Shown here in pieces: positions 39,390-46,671 of a stretch of 50,980 nt of DNA; the first letter of the stretch is position 1; each line of letters begins with the position of its first letter. The notes beneath the pieces were generated by a model. The model made no database searches. It saw only the letters and a list, made by a program, of their open reading frames with translations, and was not told where the DNA came from. This DNA is from CAZWKI01 sp964634645. Lineage in GTDB: Bacteria; Patescibacteriota; Patescibacteriia; UBA1558; S5-K13. The DNA is taken from contig CAZWKI010000002.1 of NCBI GenBank assembly GCA_964634645.1, forward strand, positions 1 to 50,980, in the 5' to 3' direction. Position numbers and translations under genes: made by a program.

Positions 39390-40259
39390 ATGAAATCTTT
39401 TGAAACAAATGATCTGAATTTTAAAAAATCTTCTCAAAAAGAAATTCACATAAAGGCAAGAATAGAGTATCCATCAATATATCCAAAAAGATTTGAAGTA
39501 CCTGATGAAAAAGTAGCTTGGGAAATAAATTACCCTGAATATAATCCAGAATATTTTGTAGCTCCAAAAGTTTTGGAAAATGATTATAGCAAAAAAGAAA
39601 ACGGCTGGGCAGAACCAGAAGAAATTCCAAAAAACAAAATATCAGAATGGATTAATAAAAAAATAAATATTGATTCAAATGGTAGACCACTAAACCCATA
39701 TGGAAGAACTGGTATTTGTGGAAGAGGATTGCTGGGTAGGTGGGGAGAAAACCCAGCAGCAGACCCAATAATTACAAGAATAAATCCCGATAATAAGGAA
39801 CTTGAATTATTGGTCATCCAAAGAAAAGACAGTAAAGAAATAGCTCTTCCTGGCGGAATGGTAGATAGAGAAGAAGATGTTATAGAAACCCTTCATAGAG
39901 AATTGTGGGAAGAAACGGGAATAGATTTAAAAAAAGAAAATATAAGCTTTAAGGATGGTGATCTTATATATGATGGCTATGTTGATGATAGAAGAAACAC
40001 TGATAACGCTTGGATGAAAACCACGGCAGTTCATTTACACATACCAAATGAAATAATAAGTAAAATTATTCCAGTGGCTGGTGATGATGCTCAAGAAGCA
40101 TTTTGGCTATCTTTAAAAAAAGAGTCAGTAGATAATTTTTATGCTAGTCACAGTGAATTAATAATTAAAACATTGGAAAAATTTTATAATGATAAAAAAG
40201 ATCCTTTAAGCGATAATATAAAAAAACAAATTGAGAAAATTTTAGAAGAAGCCAAATAA
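39390..40259 (+). CDS. NUDT9-like ADP-ribose pyrophosphatase (Nudix)
   Basis: 289 residues. An N-terminal domain (about 15-110, RIEYPSIYPKRFEVPDEKVAW) is followed by NPYGRTGICGRGLLGRWGEN and AADPIITRI, then the Nudix box GMVDREEDVIETLHRELWEE plus TGI, complete with the RE-x2-EE metal site, and DGYVDDRRNTDNAWMKTTAVHLH. This segment order is that of animal NUDT9 and the TRPM2 NUDT9-H domain, which hydrolyse ADP-ribose to AMP and ribose-5-phosphate. Bacterial members exist but are uncommon. Monocistronic, no Shine-Dalgarno. Confidence 0.92.
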   Translation: MKSFETNDLNFKKSSQKEIHIKARIEYPSIYPKRFEVPDEKVAWEINYPEYNPEYFVAPKVLENDYSKKENGWAEPEEIPKNKISEWINKKINIDSNGRPLNPYGRTGICGRGLLGRWGENPAADPIITRINPDNKELELLVIQRKDSKEIALPGGMVDREEDVIETLHRELWEETGIDLKKENISFKDGDLIYDGYVDDRRNTDNAWMKTTAVHLHIPNEIISKIIPVAGDDAQEAFWLSLKKESVDNFYASHSELIIKTLEKFYNDKKDPLSDNIKKQIEKILEEAK

Positions 40260-40287
40260 AAATCAAAACTTAATAAATCTATTTAAA

Positions 40288-40318
40288 TAAAGCCCCATTA
40301 AGCAGGGGATTTTATTTA
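40288..40318 (+). terminator. Terminator of the Nudix gene
   Basis: CCCC/GGGG stem with ATTTTATTT tail. Confidence 0.7.
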
Positions 40319-40410
40319 TAAACAGGGCACACTAAAAGAGTTGGAACATGACTTGACTAAAATATTTTTTTGTTATATGGTTTCATATTAAAAATCAAAA
40401 GGAGGATATC

Positions 40411-40791
40411 ATGAAACTTACATCTGAAAAAGTTGAAAACGTTTTTAATGATTGTCTTTTTAGGGAAGACGAGAACACAAGTAACCACATCAAGGCTGAG
40501 GGTATAATGCAAAGTGTCGGATTTCATCCCGACAGATTAAATAGTCACAAAGAAGAAATTATTGAACTGCTCAATGAACTTCCGGAAGAATTTAAAAGAT
40601 CTCGCGGTGGAGGTTGGTCTTTCTTGCAGGCATGTGTCGATAGAAATGGAAACCAATGGACAGATCTACACTTAAGAATGGAGCAACTTTTCTTGCTTGG
40701 AATAGCGATTGGAATGGTTGTGTGCCAAACGCCTCGTTCAATATGGAAGGTTATGCCAGGTGGCATGCCCCACTATGTTATTGAAAATTAA
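40411..40791 (+). CDS. Unknown protein with Shine-Dalgarno-led start
   Basis: 126 residues, less AT-rich than neighbours. AGGAGG lies 5 nt before the ATG, and a TTGACT element lies about 50 bp upstream. NELPEEFKRSRGGGWSFLQACVDRNGNQWTDLHLRMEQLFLLGIAIG in pieces is the central region: a Trp-rich loop and a helix. The sequence looks like that of a folded cytosolic protein; no family recognised. Ends at its own terminator. Confidence 0.75.
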   Translation: MKLTSEKVENVFNDCLFREDENTSNHIKAEGIMQSVGFHPDRLNSHKEEIIELLNELPEEFKRSRGGGWSFLQACVDRNGNQWTDLHLRMEQLFLLGIAIGMVVCQTPRSIWKVMPGGMPHYVIEN

Positions 40792-40800
40792 TTAAAACAA

Positions 40801-40833
40801 TCTACCGCTAGTCTAAGGGCTAGTGGTTTTTTA
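40801..40833 (+). terminator. Terminator of the 40411 gene
   Basis: ACCGCTAG/CTAGTGGT stem with T6. Confidence 0.9.
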
Positions 40834-40895
40834 TAAAAAATTATTTTATATAAGATTCTAAATTTTAAAGTAAAAAATTATACATTGAAAATACT

Positions 40896-40970
40896 TGGTA
40901 CCCTCGCTAGGAATTGAACCCAGATTTTATCCTTAGGACGGATCTGTTCTATCCGTTGAACTACGAGGGC
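40896..40970 (-). tRNA. tRNA-Arg(CCT)
   Basis: Acceptor GCCCTCG/CGAGGGT, anticodon loop GTCCTAA giving CCT with a 4-bp ATCC/GGAT stem, T arm and encoded CCA. A 5' piece of the same tRNA lies upstream. Confidence 0.93.
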
Positions 40971-41027
40971 ATATTGGTTTCAAATTTAAAAGGTCAAATG
41001 TAAAGTGTTCTATAAACAAACTTCTCG

Positions 41028-41055
41028 TCCCGCCGAAATTTTAATGAAGGCGGGA
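41028..41055. repeat. Palindromic element TCCCGCC..GGCGGGA
   Basis: Arms TCCCGCC/GGCGGGA with an inner GAAATTTTAATGAA. It abuts the tRNA-Arg(CCT) 5' piece. Confidence 0.85.
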
Positions 41056-41074
41056 TCCGTTGAACTACGAGGGC
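41055..41074 (-). pseudogene. tRNA-Arg(CCT) 5' piece
   Basis: 20 nt identical to the first 20 nt of the intact gene (GCCCTCGTAGTTCAACGGAT), broken in the D loop; the palindrome 41028-41055 follows directly. Upstream of the intact gene. Confidence 0.87.
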
Positions 41075-41179
41075 AATGTTAATTTCAAGTATTGAATTTT
41101 GAAATTTGAATTAATTGTACAATAAACTAATTATAAATTTAAATTCATCATTCGAAATTCATATTTCAAAATTGTTTAA

Positions 41180-41256
<77 letters not shown>

Positions 41257-41334
41257 ATAATGAATTATCTAATTTAAAATTTTGAATTTTGAATTAAGTT
41301 CATCATTCGAAATTCATATTTCAAAATTATTTAA

Positions 41335-41410
41335 TGGTGGACTTGAGGGGACTCGAACCCCTGACCCCCTGCATGCCATGCAGATGCGCTACCAACTGCG
41401 CCACAAGCCC
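41335..41410 (-). tRNA. tRNA-Ala(GGC)
   Basis: Acceptor GGGCTTG/CAAGTCC with G3-U70, anticodon loop ATGGCAT giving GGC, encoded CCA. With TGC and CGC isoacceptors this window carries three tRNA-Ala genes. Confidence 0.94.
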
Positions 41411-41501
41411 AAAATGTTTACTATTTTCTATTTTATAATTTTCAATTTCATAATACTAATATACATTATATCATTTTCAAATCTATATCAATACTAAAAA
41501 T

Positions 41502-41529
41502 TTGACTCTATTTGTAGAAGAGTTATAAT
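41502..41529 (+). promoter_or_regulatory. Promoter of the 41.5-kb RNA
   Basis: TTGACT, 16 bp, TATAAT. Confidence 0.8.
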
Positions 41530-41535
41530 TACGGG

Positions 41536-41679
41536 TGATGTTTTTCTTCTCGTTGAATGATTCACCCAAAAACGTGAATCTGAGTTGAAAGGTGTCGCTA
41601 TAAAGTCTTCTCTCACTTGCCTCCAGAAAAATTAATTCATTTAATTTTTCAAATAGGTGAGCGGGGGAAGATTTTTTTA
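41536..41679 (+). ncRNA. Unidentified structured RNA of about 144 nt
   Basis: Starts behind a strong promoter. First hairpin GGGTGA...TTCACCC (41542-41567). The 3' half is one long hairpin: TCTTCTCTCACTTGCCT (41606 onward) pairs with AGGTGAGCGGGGGAAGA over 17 positions with one mismatch (and G-U pairs), enclosing a second stem GAAAAATTA/TTAATTTTTC, and is followed by T7. No open frame. It is convergent with the surface-protein gene and may end its transcription as well, but its own promoter and upstream hairpin argue for a real RNA. Not assigned to a family. Confidence 0.6.
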
Positions 41680-44598
41680 CTTTATATTTACTTTGTTCTT
41701 TATAAATGTAAAAAATTTTGTTAATTTAGAAAAAAGAGAAGAGAATGTTTTTTCTAAAACAAGAAATGTATTATTTTTTTTGGATTGATTAAGCTTGACT
41801 GAAGATGTGCTGGATAATTCTTGTATACCAAGAACTTGTTGCTTAACAATGTCATTATTATTTCTTGGAATTAAAATAAGTTGTTCGTTGTATTTTTCCA
41901 AAACACCATAAACAAAAATGCTATCTTCTAAATTAATATTATCTAGATTAATCTTACTATTATAAATTTTGATCCTAAAAACAATATCATCTATTTTTAA
42001 ATCAAAGCTTTTCTTATTTTTTTTCTTTACAACACCAGAAACTCCCAAAACATTTCCTAGCAAATCATCATTTACATCATCAATATCTAAAACTTCAATT
42101 TCTGATAAACTATATTTTTCCAAAACCAAAACATCTTCTTTATTTTTTATTTTCACTTTATTAATGTTTTTTGTGATATAAATATTTCCATAAATTTGAA
42201 CAATTGATCCATAATCTATTTTTGGAAATTCTTTCGAATAAACATAAACACAATTTTCATAATTTGTACTTTTTGAAAATATATCAAAATCGCAAACAAG
42301 AATCATATTTTTATAAAGCTCATCTTGTAGTGCTGTGACAATTCCTGTTACAAAAACTGTTTGATTTTTATCAGCACTTTTTATTAAAGATATGTCTGTA
42401 ACCTGTGCTTCGTCCAATTCTTTTTGTAGTTTATCCTCTAAATTTTCTTCATAAGTATTTTCTTCTCCGGGACTTATTTCATTTGTCCAAAAATAATTCT
42501 TATTACTTGTCTCATATGAATAAGACTTATCTTCAAAACTTTTGTCATAAAATATTTTCCATATCAAATTTCCCGCGCAATCAAATAATTTAACCTCTTC
42601 ATTTGAATTATTAAGAGAAATTTTTGAAATATTTTTTTCTATTACTAAATATTCCCCTGTTTTTAAAACACCGCCCAATTTATAAAAAGTTTTGCTTGTA
42701 TCATTCAGTTTCCAATTTGTAATATCAATATCGCTGGAATTTGGATTGTATATTTCTATAAACTCCCCGTCATCTTTGCCTTTTGGATTTGGAAAAATCT
42801 CTGAAATAATAATTTTGCCCTCTGTGCTAGTTGAAAAACAATAATCCCCTGATTCTGAACTAGTACTTGCTGTATCTTTTTTGATTTCAATGCTTTTTAT
42901 TTCTTCATCTTCTAGACCTTCTGTATTTATTACAACGAGCTTGATTTGTTTTGTTTCTGCTTTATTGAAAGTTGAGCTAAATTCTTCAGTTCTTGCTTTT
43001 AGAGAATTTCCTATATACCATTTGTATTCAAGATCATATCCGTTTGAATCATATGAATTTGAAGCAGAAAATAATATTTCTTTATTTACAATCAAATCCC
43101 CACTTATATCAATTATTGCTTCTGGTTTTAAAATAATTTCTCTAATATTTTCTGTGCTTGGTGTTATTGTTTTTGTCCATTGCCAAGAATTTTCAAATCT
43201 TGCGAAAGATTGTGACTCTGGGGCATTTAGATAAAAAGTTTCATCAACTTTATTTCCAGAGCCATCAAATAAAAATATTTTTTCACTTGAGTTGTTTAAG
43301 GTTATTTTTGAAATAGAGTATTCAACTGTTATAAATTGATCTTCTAATAAAATTAAACTATCAAAATTATTTTTTGAAAAAATATATTTTTTGCCAGACT
43401 CGTCTTGCAAATACCAATTTTCCAAATTTACACTCATATCCCCTATATTTTTTATTTCAATCCATTCTGAATCATCAGATCCTTTTGGATTTGGAAAAAT
43501 TTCATTCAATACTACTTTTGTGTTATTTGTAATATTTATATTTTTGCTCCAGGTAGAATTATCTATTCCATCTCCAACAATTAATTGTACATTGTAATTT
43601 CCAATATCAGAATAAACATGGTTCACATTACAATCTGTGGAGCTTGTGTTGTCAGCGAAATCCCAATAAAAGTTTAGGCCATCATCTTCTGCATCGCTAG
43701 AACTACAAGCATTGAAATTTATAATATCATTTATATTATAAAAATCTTCTACCAAATCAACGTGGACGTTTGGAACTGTATTGTAATCTCTTCTTACAAC
43801 TTCCACAATAAGTGAATCTGTGCTTGATGAAGCTCCATCTGAAACAACAAGATAAACATTGTATATTCCTTCTTCATAAAATTCATAAAAGAATGTTTTT
43901 TCTGTAGAAATAAGTTCATTTTCTATAAACCAAGAAAAATTCAAAAAATCTCCATCTAAATCACTGGATAAACTTGCATCAAAAACAATGCTATTTCCTA
44001 AAAAAATATTTACATCACTTCCTGCAACGGCTGTTGGTGGATTATTTGGCAAAGGTGTACTTGGAACTTCTCCTGGAGTTCCTCCATTTACATAAGACTC
44101 TCTCCATGTATTTTCTTCAACGCTAAAATCTTCTCTTTCTATACTTTTGTCGTTGTCGTTTCCACCAAGCGTAGAATTATAAGATTGCTCTGTGATTAAA
44201 TTTGTTCCTTGTAAAAATTTTAATATGCCCGAAGTATTGTTAAGACTGAAAGATGATTCAAATAATTGTTTATTGTAATCTGGGTATTTGTTTAAAAAAT
44301 TATTTTTATTTGAACTTATTACAAAAAAAGTTTCTGCTAATATTTCTCCAGAATTTCCAGAAAAATTTATCAAATGATTACTACCATCATTGAATCTCCA
44401 TGTGGAGTCTATAATTATGCTCGAAGTAGAATTGTTAAAAATTTCAAACCACTCATTTCCTGTGTCAGTTCCTTGAGGATTATACATTATCTCAGAAAAA
44501 ATTAATCCTTGCGCTTTGCTCTTATTTATAAAAATTAAAAATATTAAAAAAACAGAAATCAAAAAAATAAAATAAACCTTATAAATCGCTTTTTTCAT
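41677..44598 (-). CDS. Large exported protein with LTD, PKD and OB-fold domains
   Basis: 973 residues. N-terminal signal (IYKVYFIFLISVFLIFLIFINKSKAQG in two parts). Domain order: LTD1 (about 30-155, LIFSEIMYNPQGTDTGNEWFEI), PKD1 (about 185-270), PKD2 (about 275-355), LTD2 (about 360-470, VVLNEIFPNPKGSDDSEWIEI), PKD3 (about 490-570), LTD3 (about 590-690, IIISEIFPNPKGKDDGEFIEI), then two OB-fold-like regions (about 735-810 and 815-890, FVTGIVTALQDELYKN, LGVSGVVKKKNKKSFD), and a basic C-terminus. LTD plus OB domains often occur beside extracellular nucleases; no nuclease domain is present here. It may bind DNA or cell-wall material outside the cell. Monocistronic. Confidence 0.85.
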   Translation of the reverse strand: MKKAIYKVYFIFLISVFLIFLIFINKSKAQGLIFSEIMYNPQGTDTGNEWFEIFNNSTSSIIIDSTWRFNDGSNHLINFSGNSGEILAETFFVISSNKNNFLNKYPDYNKQLFESSFSLNNTSGILKFLQGTNLITEQSYNSTLGGNDNDKSIEREDFSVEENTWRESYVNGGTPGEVPSTPLPNNPPTAVAGSDVNIFLGNSIVFDASLSSDLDGDFLNFSWFIENELISTEKTFFYEFYEEGIYNVYLVVSDGASSSTDSLIVEVVRRDYNTVPNVHVDLVEDFYNINDIINFNACSSSDAEDDGLNFYWDFADNTSSTDCNVNHVYSDIGNYNVQLIVGDGIDNSTWSKNINITNNTKVVLNEIFPNPKGSDDSEWIEIKNIGDMSVNLENWYLQDESGKKYIFSKNNFDSLILLEDQFITVEYSISKITLNNSSEKIFLFDGSGNKVDETFYLNAPESQSFARFENSWQWTKTITPSTENIREIILKPEAIIDISGDLIVNKEILFSASNSYDSNGYDLEYKWYIGNSLKARTEEFSSTFNKAETKQIKLVVINTEGLEDEEIKSIEIKKDTASTSSESGDYCFSTSTEGKIIISEIFPNPKGKDDGEFIEIYNPNSSDIDITNWKLNDTSKTFYKLGGVLKTGEYLVIEKNISKISLNNSNEEVKLFDCAGNLIWKIFYDKSFEDKSYSYETSNKNYFWTNEISPGEENTYEENLEDKLQKELDEAQVTDISLIKSADKNQTVFVTGIVTALQDELYKNMILVCDFDIFSKSTNYENCVYVYSKEFPKIDYGSIVQIYGNIYITKNINKVKIKNKEDVLVLEKYSLSEIEVLDIDDVNDDLLGNVLGVSGVVKKKNKKSFDLKIDDIVFRIKIYNSKINLDNINLEDSIFVYGVLEKYNEQLILIPRNNNDIVKQQVLGIQELSSTSSVKLNQSKKNNTFLVLEKTFSSLFSKLTKFFTFIKNKVNIK

Positions 44599-44638
44599 AT
44601 TTTTTTATTTAATTCTAAATTAAATGTTTATTTTTTAA

Positions 44639-44692
44639 GTGGGGCGTTTTTCTCCTCATGGGTCGCGTATGATTTAAAAAATGCCCCAAATA
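44639..44692. other. Inverted repeat between ssb and the surface protein
   Basis: GGGGCGTTTTT and AAAAATGCCCC arms with a long loop in the 100-bp spacer; may be a terminator remnant of ssb. No clear T run on the minus strand. Confidence 0.4.
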
Positions 44693-44701
44693 AAAACAGC
44701 T

Positions 44702-45088
44702 CTAGTCTTCTACTACAATTTCTTCTACTGCTACTTCTTTCATACTTTCTTCTGCCTTCTTTCCACCAAGCATTACAAGGCTTGAAACAATAATATCTGT
44801 TTTATAATGTAACTGCTTACTTTTATCTTCCCATTTTTTTGTTCTAATTCTTCCTTCAATGTAAACTCTGTCTCCTTTTTTTAAATATTTTGTTACAACA
44901 GAAACGAGATGACCACAAAAAAATAAGTTATGAAATTCCGGAATCTTGTTTAATTTTTTTGTCTTTAGGTCCTTCCAAACATAGTTTGTCGCAATTCCAC
45001 AGGAGACAATTTCTGTTCCCATCTTTGTTTTCTTACTAATTGGATCATTTGTAAGACGTCCAATCAAAATCGCTTTGTTTACATCCAT
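44702..45088 (-). CDS. ssb: Single-stranded DNA-binding protein
   Basis: 128 residues. VNKAILIGRLTNDPISKKTKMGTEIVSCGIATNYVWKD in pieces and KYLKKGDRVYIEGRIRTKKWEDK form the OB fold typical of SSB. The C-terminal tail is acidic (VAVEEIVVED) but lacks the usual DDDIPF end, so interaction with partner proteins may differ. Shares a symmetrical divergent upstream region with a small-RNA candidate. Confidence 0.94.
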   Translation of the reverse strand: MDVNKAILIGRLTNDPISKKTKMGTEIVSCGIATNYVWKDLKTKKLNKIPEFHNLFFCGHLVSVVTKYLKKGDRVYIEGRIRTKKWEDKSKQLHYKTDIIVSSLVMLGGKKAEESMKEVAVEEIVVED

Positions 45089-45117
45089 TTTTTTCTTGTT
45101 TAATTATTAAATATAGT

Positions 45118-45198
45118 CGAAGCGGGCCTCATTTTTATTCTATTGACACAGGAAAATCAATATTATAAAATACAAATGAGGCCAATCTCGCTTCAAAC
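45118..45198. repeat. Long imperfect inverted repeat upstream of ssb
   Basis: GAAGCGGGCCTCATTT (45118-45134) is repeated in inverse as AAATGAGGCCAATCTCGCTTC (45173-45194). A plus-strand promoter lies in the centre, so transcripts leaving in either direction could begin with similar sequence. Confidence 0.7.
45143..45171 (+). promoter_or_regulatory. Promoter divergent to ssb
   Basis: TTGACA, 17 bp, TAAAAT on the plus strand. Confidence 0.75.
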
Positions 45199-45253
45199 GA
45201 GACTACGCTTCATAAATCGCTTTTCGCCACGAATCCCGCTTGCGGGATTTTTG
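45178..45253 (+). ncRNA. Short RNA candidate divergent to ssb
   Basis: About 76 nt from a good promoter to the terminator AATCCCGC/GCGGGATTTTTGG. A hairpin TCTCG/CGAGA lies in its 5' half. No frame of useful length. Complementary by symmetry to the ssb leader region. Confidence 0.5.
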
Positions 45254-45455
45254 GTTACAATTTATTTTTATAACAATTACTTTTTAAAATCAACCAATTA
45301 ATAAACAACCTTAAAGGCGTCATTTTTAAATGGCGTCATTTTTATAAAATGCTTTTAATAAGTAAAAAATAATTTATTAGATTTTATAAGACGGCATATT
45401 TTGAAACAAAAATAAAAGGGCGCTGAATAATCAGTGCCCCAAAAGTATTAAATAA
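45254..45455. other. AT-rich spacer with short repeats
   Basis: Contains a direct repeat GGCGTCATTTTTA (two copies, 45315-45345) and no gene that I can support. Confidence 0.45.
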
Positions 45456-45686
45456 TTAAACAAGCCCCTCCTTATTCACCATCGCATAACCACGGGGATT
45501 TGTTTTTTGCAGCTGAACCATTCTGATGTCAAAAAGCTCAGCGTCAACACTTGGGTCTTCTCTCATCCTTTTGATTGTTTCTACACATTCAACCGGTGAA
45601 AGAATTGGAAACGGATTGTCAAAAACGTTCGAGCAGCCTTGATTTTGTTCTGATTGAGCTGACTGAGTTTCGTTTCCTTGTGTCAT
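45456..45686 (-). CDS. Small unknown protein with Shine-Dalgarno-led start
   Basis: 76 residues. AGGAGG lies 6 nt before the ATG. The first 20 residues are Gln/Asn-rich and disordered; the rest (FPILSPVECVETIKRMREDP, VDAELFDIRMVQLQKTNPRG) is helical. No family recognised. TTGACA/17/TAATAT at 45718-45746. It could be phage- or plasmid-like by style, but nothing proves it. Confidence 0.72.
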   Translation of the reverse strand: MTQGNETQSAQSEQNQGCSNVFDNPFPILSPVECVETIKRMREDPSVDAELFDIRMVQLQKTNPRGYAMVNKEGLV

Positions 45687-45717
45687 TGTTCCTCCTTAAT
45701 ATATTTGACATAAAAAA

Positions 45718-45746
45718 ATATTAACAATCATATTAAGAATTGTCAA
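45718..45746 (-). promoter_or_regulatory. Promoter of the 45456-45686 gene
   Basis: Minus strand TTGACA, 17 bp, TAATAT, followed 25 bp later by AGGAGG and the ATG. Confidence 0.8.
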
Positions 45747-45773
45747 TACACCTATGTTAATAACTAACAGCTA

Positions 45774-46184
45774 TTAAAATTTTGATATTTCAAAATTTAC
45801 AATATTTACACCACCAGAATAATCTACCTCAAATTTTATCTTTGCTTTAAAAGCAATATGACCATCTTCATAATCAACTATCAAATTATTATTATCTACA
45901 AACTGAATATCTGTAATATAAAATTTTCCACCAAGAACTTCTTTCTCTGGCGATAGTTGTGAAATATTATCTTTTAAATAATCTCTTATTGTTTCTTTGT
46001 CGTTTTCTGTAAGAATTTTTGAAACTGGAATGTTATTTTGTTCTAAATCGTTAATGGTTTGGCTTGTATTTTTTGATGTAAAAAAATAATTTAATAAAAC
46101 CTGTATTAAAATTAATATAGTTGCTAACAATAAAATTTTGATTATTGTTTCTAGTATTTTACTTTGTAATTTTTTTTCTTCCAT
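45774..46184 (-). CDS. Membrane-anchored protein of unknown function
   Basis: 136 residues. One N-terminal membrane helix (IIKILLLATILILIQVLLNYFF), a Ser/Thr/Asn linker and an outside domain of about 85 residues, beta-rich (KFYITDIQFVDNNNLIVDYED, HIAFKAKIKFEVDYSGGVNIVNFE). Family not recognised. Confidence 0.7.
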   Translation of the reverse strand: MEEKKLQSKILETIIKILLLATILILIQVLLNYFFTSKNTSQTINDLEQNNIPVSKILTENDKETIRDYLKDNISQLSPEKEVLGGKFYITDIQFVDNNNLIVDYEDGHIAFKAKIKFEVDYSGGVNIVNFEISKF

Positions 46185-46277
46185 ATATTTATAATTTATT
46201 TAAAATGTTATAATAAATTTATACTATTAATTATATCATCAAGAACTAAATAACAAAACTACTAATAAGCTAACAAT

Positions 46278-46544
46278 ATGGAAAAACAACATTTAGCAAC
46301 CATTACAATACTTGTCACCAACAGGCAAGTAAATTCTGAAAAGGTGAACAGACTCTTATCAGAAAATGGGCATCTAATAATTACAAGACTAGGATTAAAC
46401 GTAGAGCCTCGATGCGTTTCAAATTGTACGGGACTTATTACAATAATAACAAAAGGAAGTTTGAAGCAAATAAATGACCTTACAAAAAAACTAAACATTC
46501 TCTATGGAATTGTTGCAAAAAATACAATCATAACAAAAAAGTAA
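46278..46544 (+). CDS. ACT-like regulator, TM1266/iron-only hydrogenase type
   Basis: 88 residues with an ACT/ferredoxin-like fold: LATITILVTNRQVNSEKVNRLLSENG, IITRLGLNVEPR, LITIITKGSLKQINDLTKKLNILYGI. This is the arrangement of TM1266-type 'putative iron-only hydrogenase system regulators'. An extra Cys pair CVSNC is present. No hydrogenase or maturation gene is in the window, so a different role is likely here. CTAA-rich leader (AGCTAACAATATG) as in nusA; own terminator. Confidence 0.8.
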   Translation: MEKQHLATITILVTNRQVNSEKVNRLLSENGHLIITRLGLNVEPRCVSNCTGLITIITKGSLKQINDLTKKLNILYGIVAKNTIITKK

Positions 46545-46551
46545 TAAGTAT

Positions 46552-46588
46552 AAAAAATAGAGCGCGTTTGTATAGCTCTATTTTTTAT
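46552..46588 (+). terminator. Terminator of the 46278 gene
   Basis: AAAAATAGAGC/GCTCTATTTTTT stem. Confidence 0.9.
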
Positions 46589-46612
46589 TATACGAGATAT
46601 TTAAATTATGGA

Positions 46613-46641
46613 TTGACAAAAATTGCTTAATGGGCTAAATT
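46613..46641 (+). promoter_or_regulatory. Promoter of the 46672 gene
   Basis: TTGACA, 17 bp, TAAATT, then AGGAGG and ATG. Confidence 0.75.
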
Positions 46642-46671
46642 TGTATGAAAATTAAAAAATAGGAGGAAATA

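Noticed and set aside
41282..41497. Frame encoding GLEGTRTPDPLHAMQMRYQL
   Set aside because: This is the well-known false protein read from the strand opposite a tRNA-Ala gene (41335-41410).
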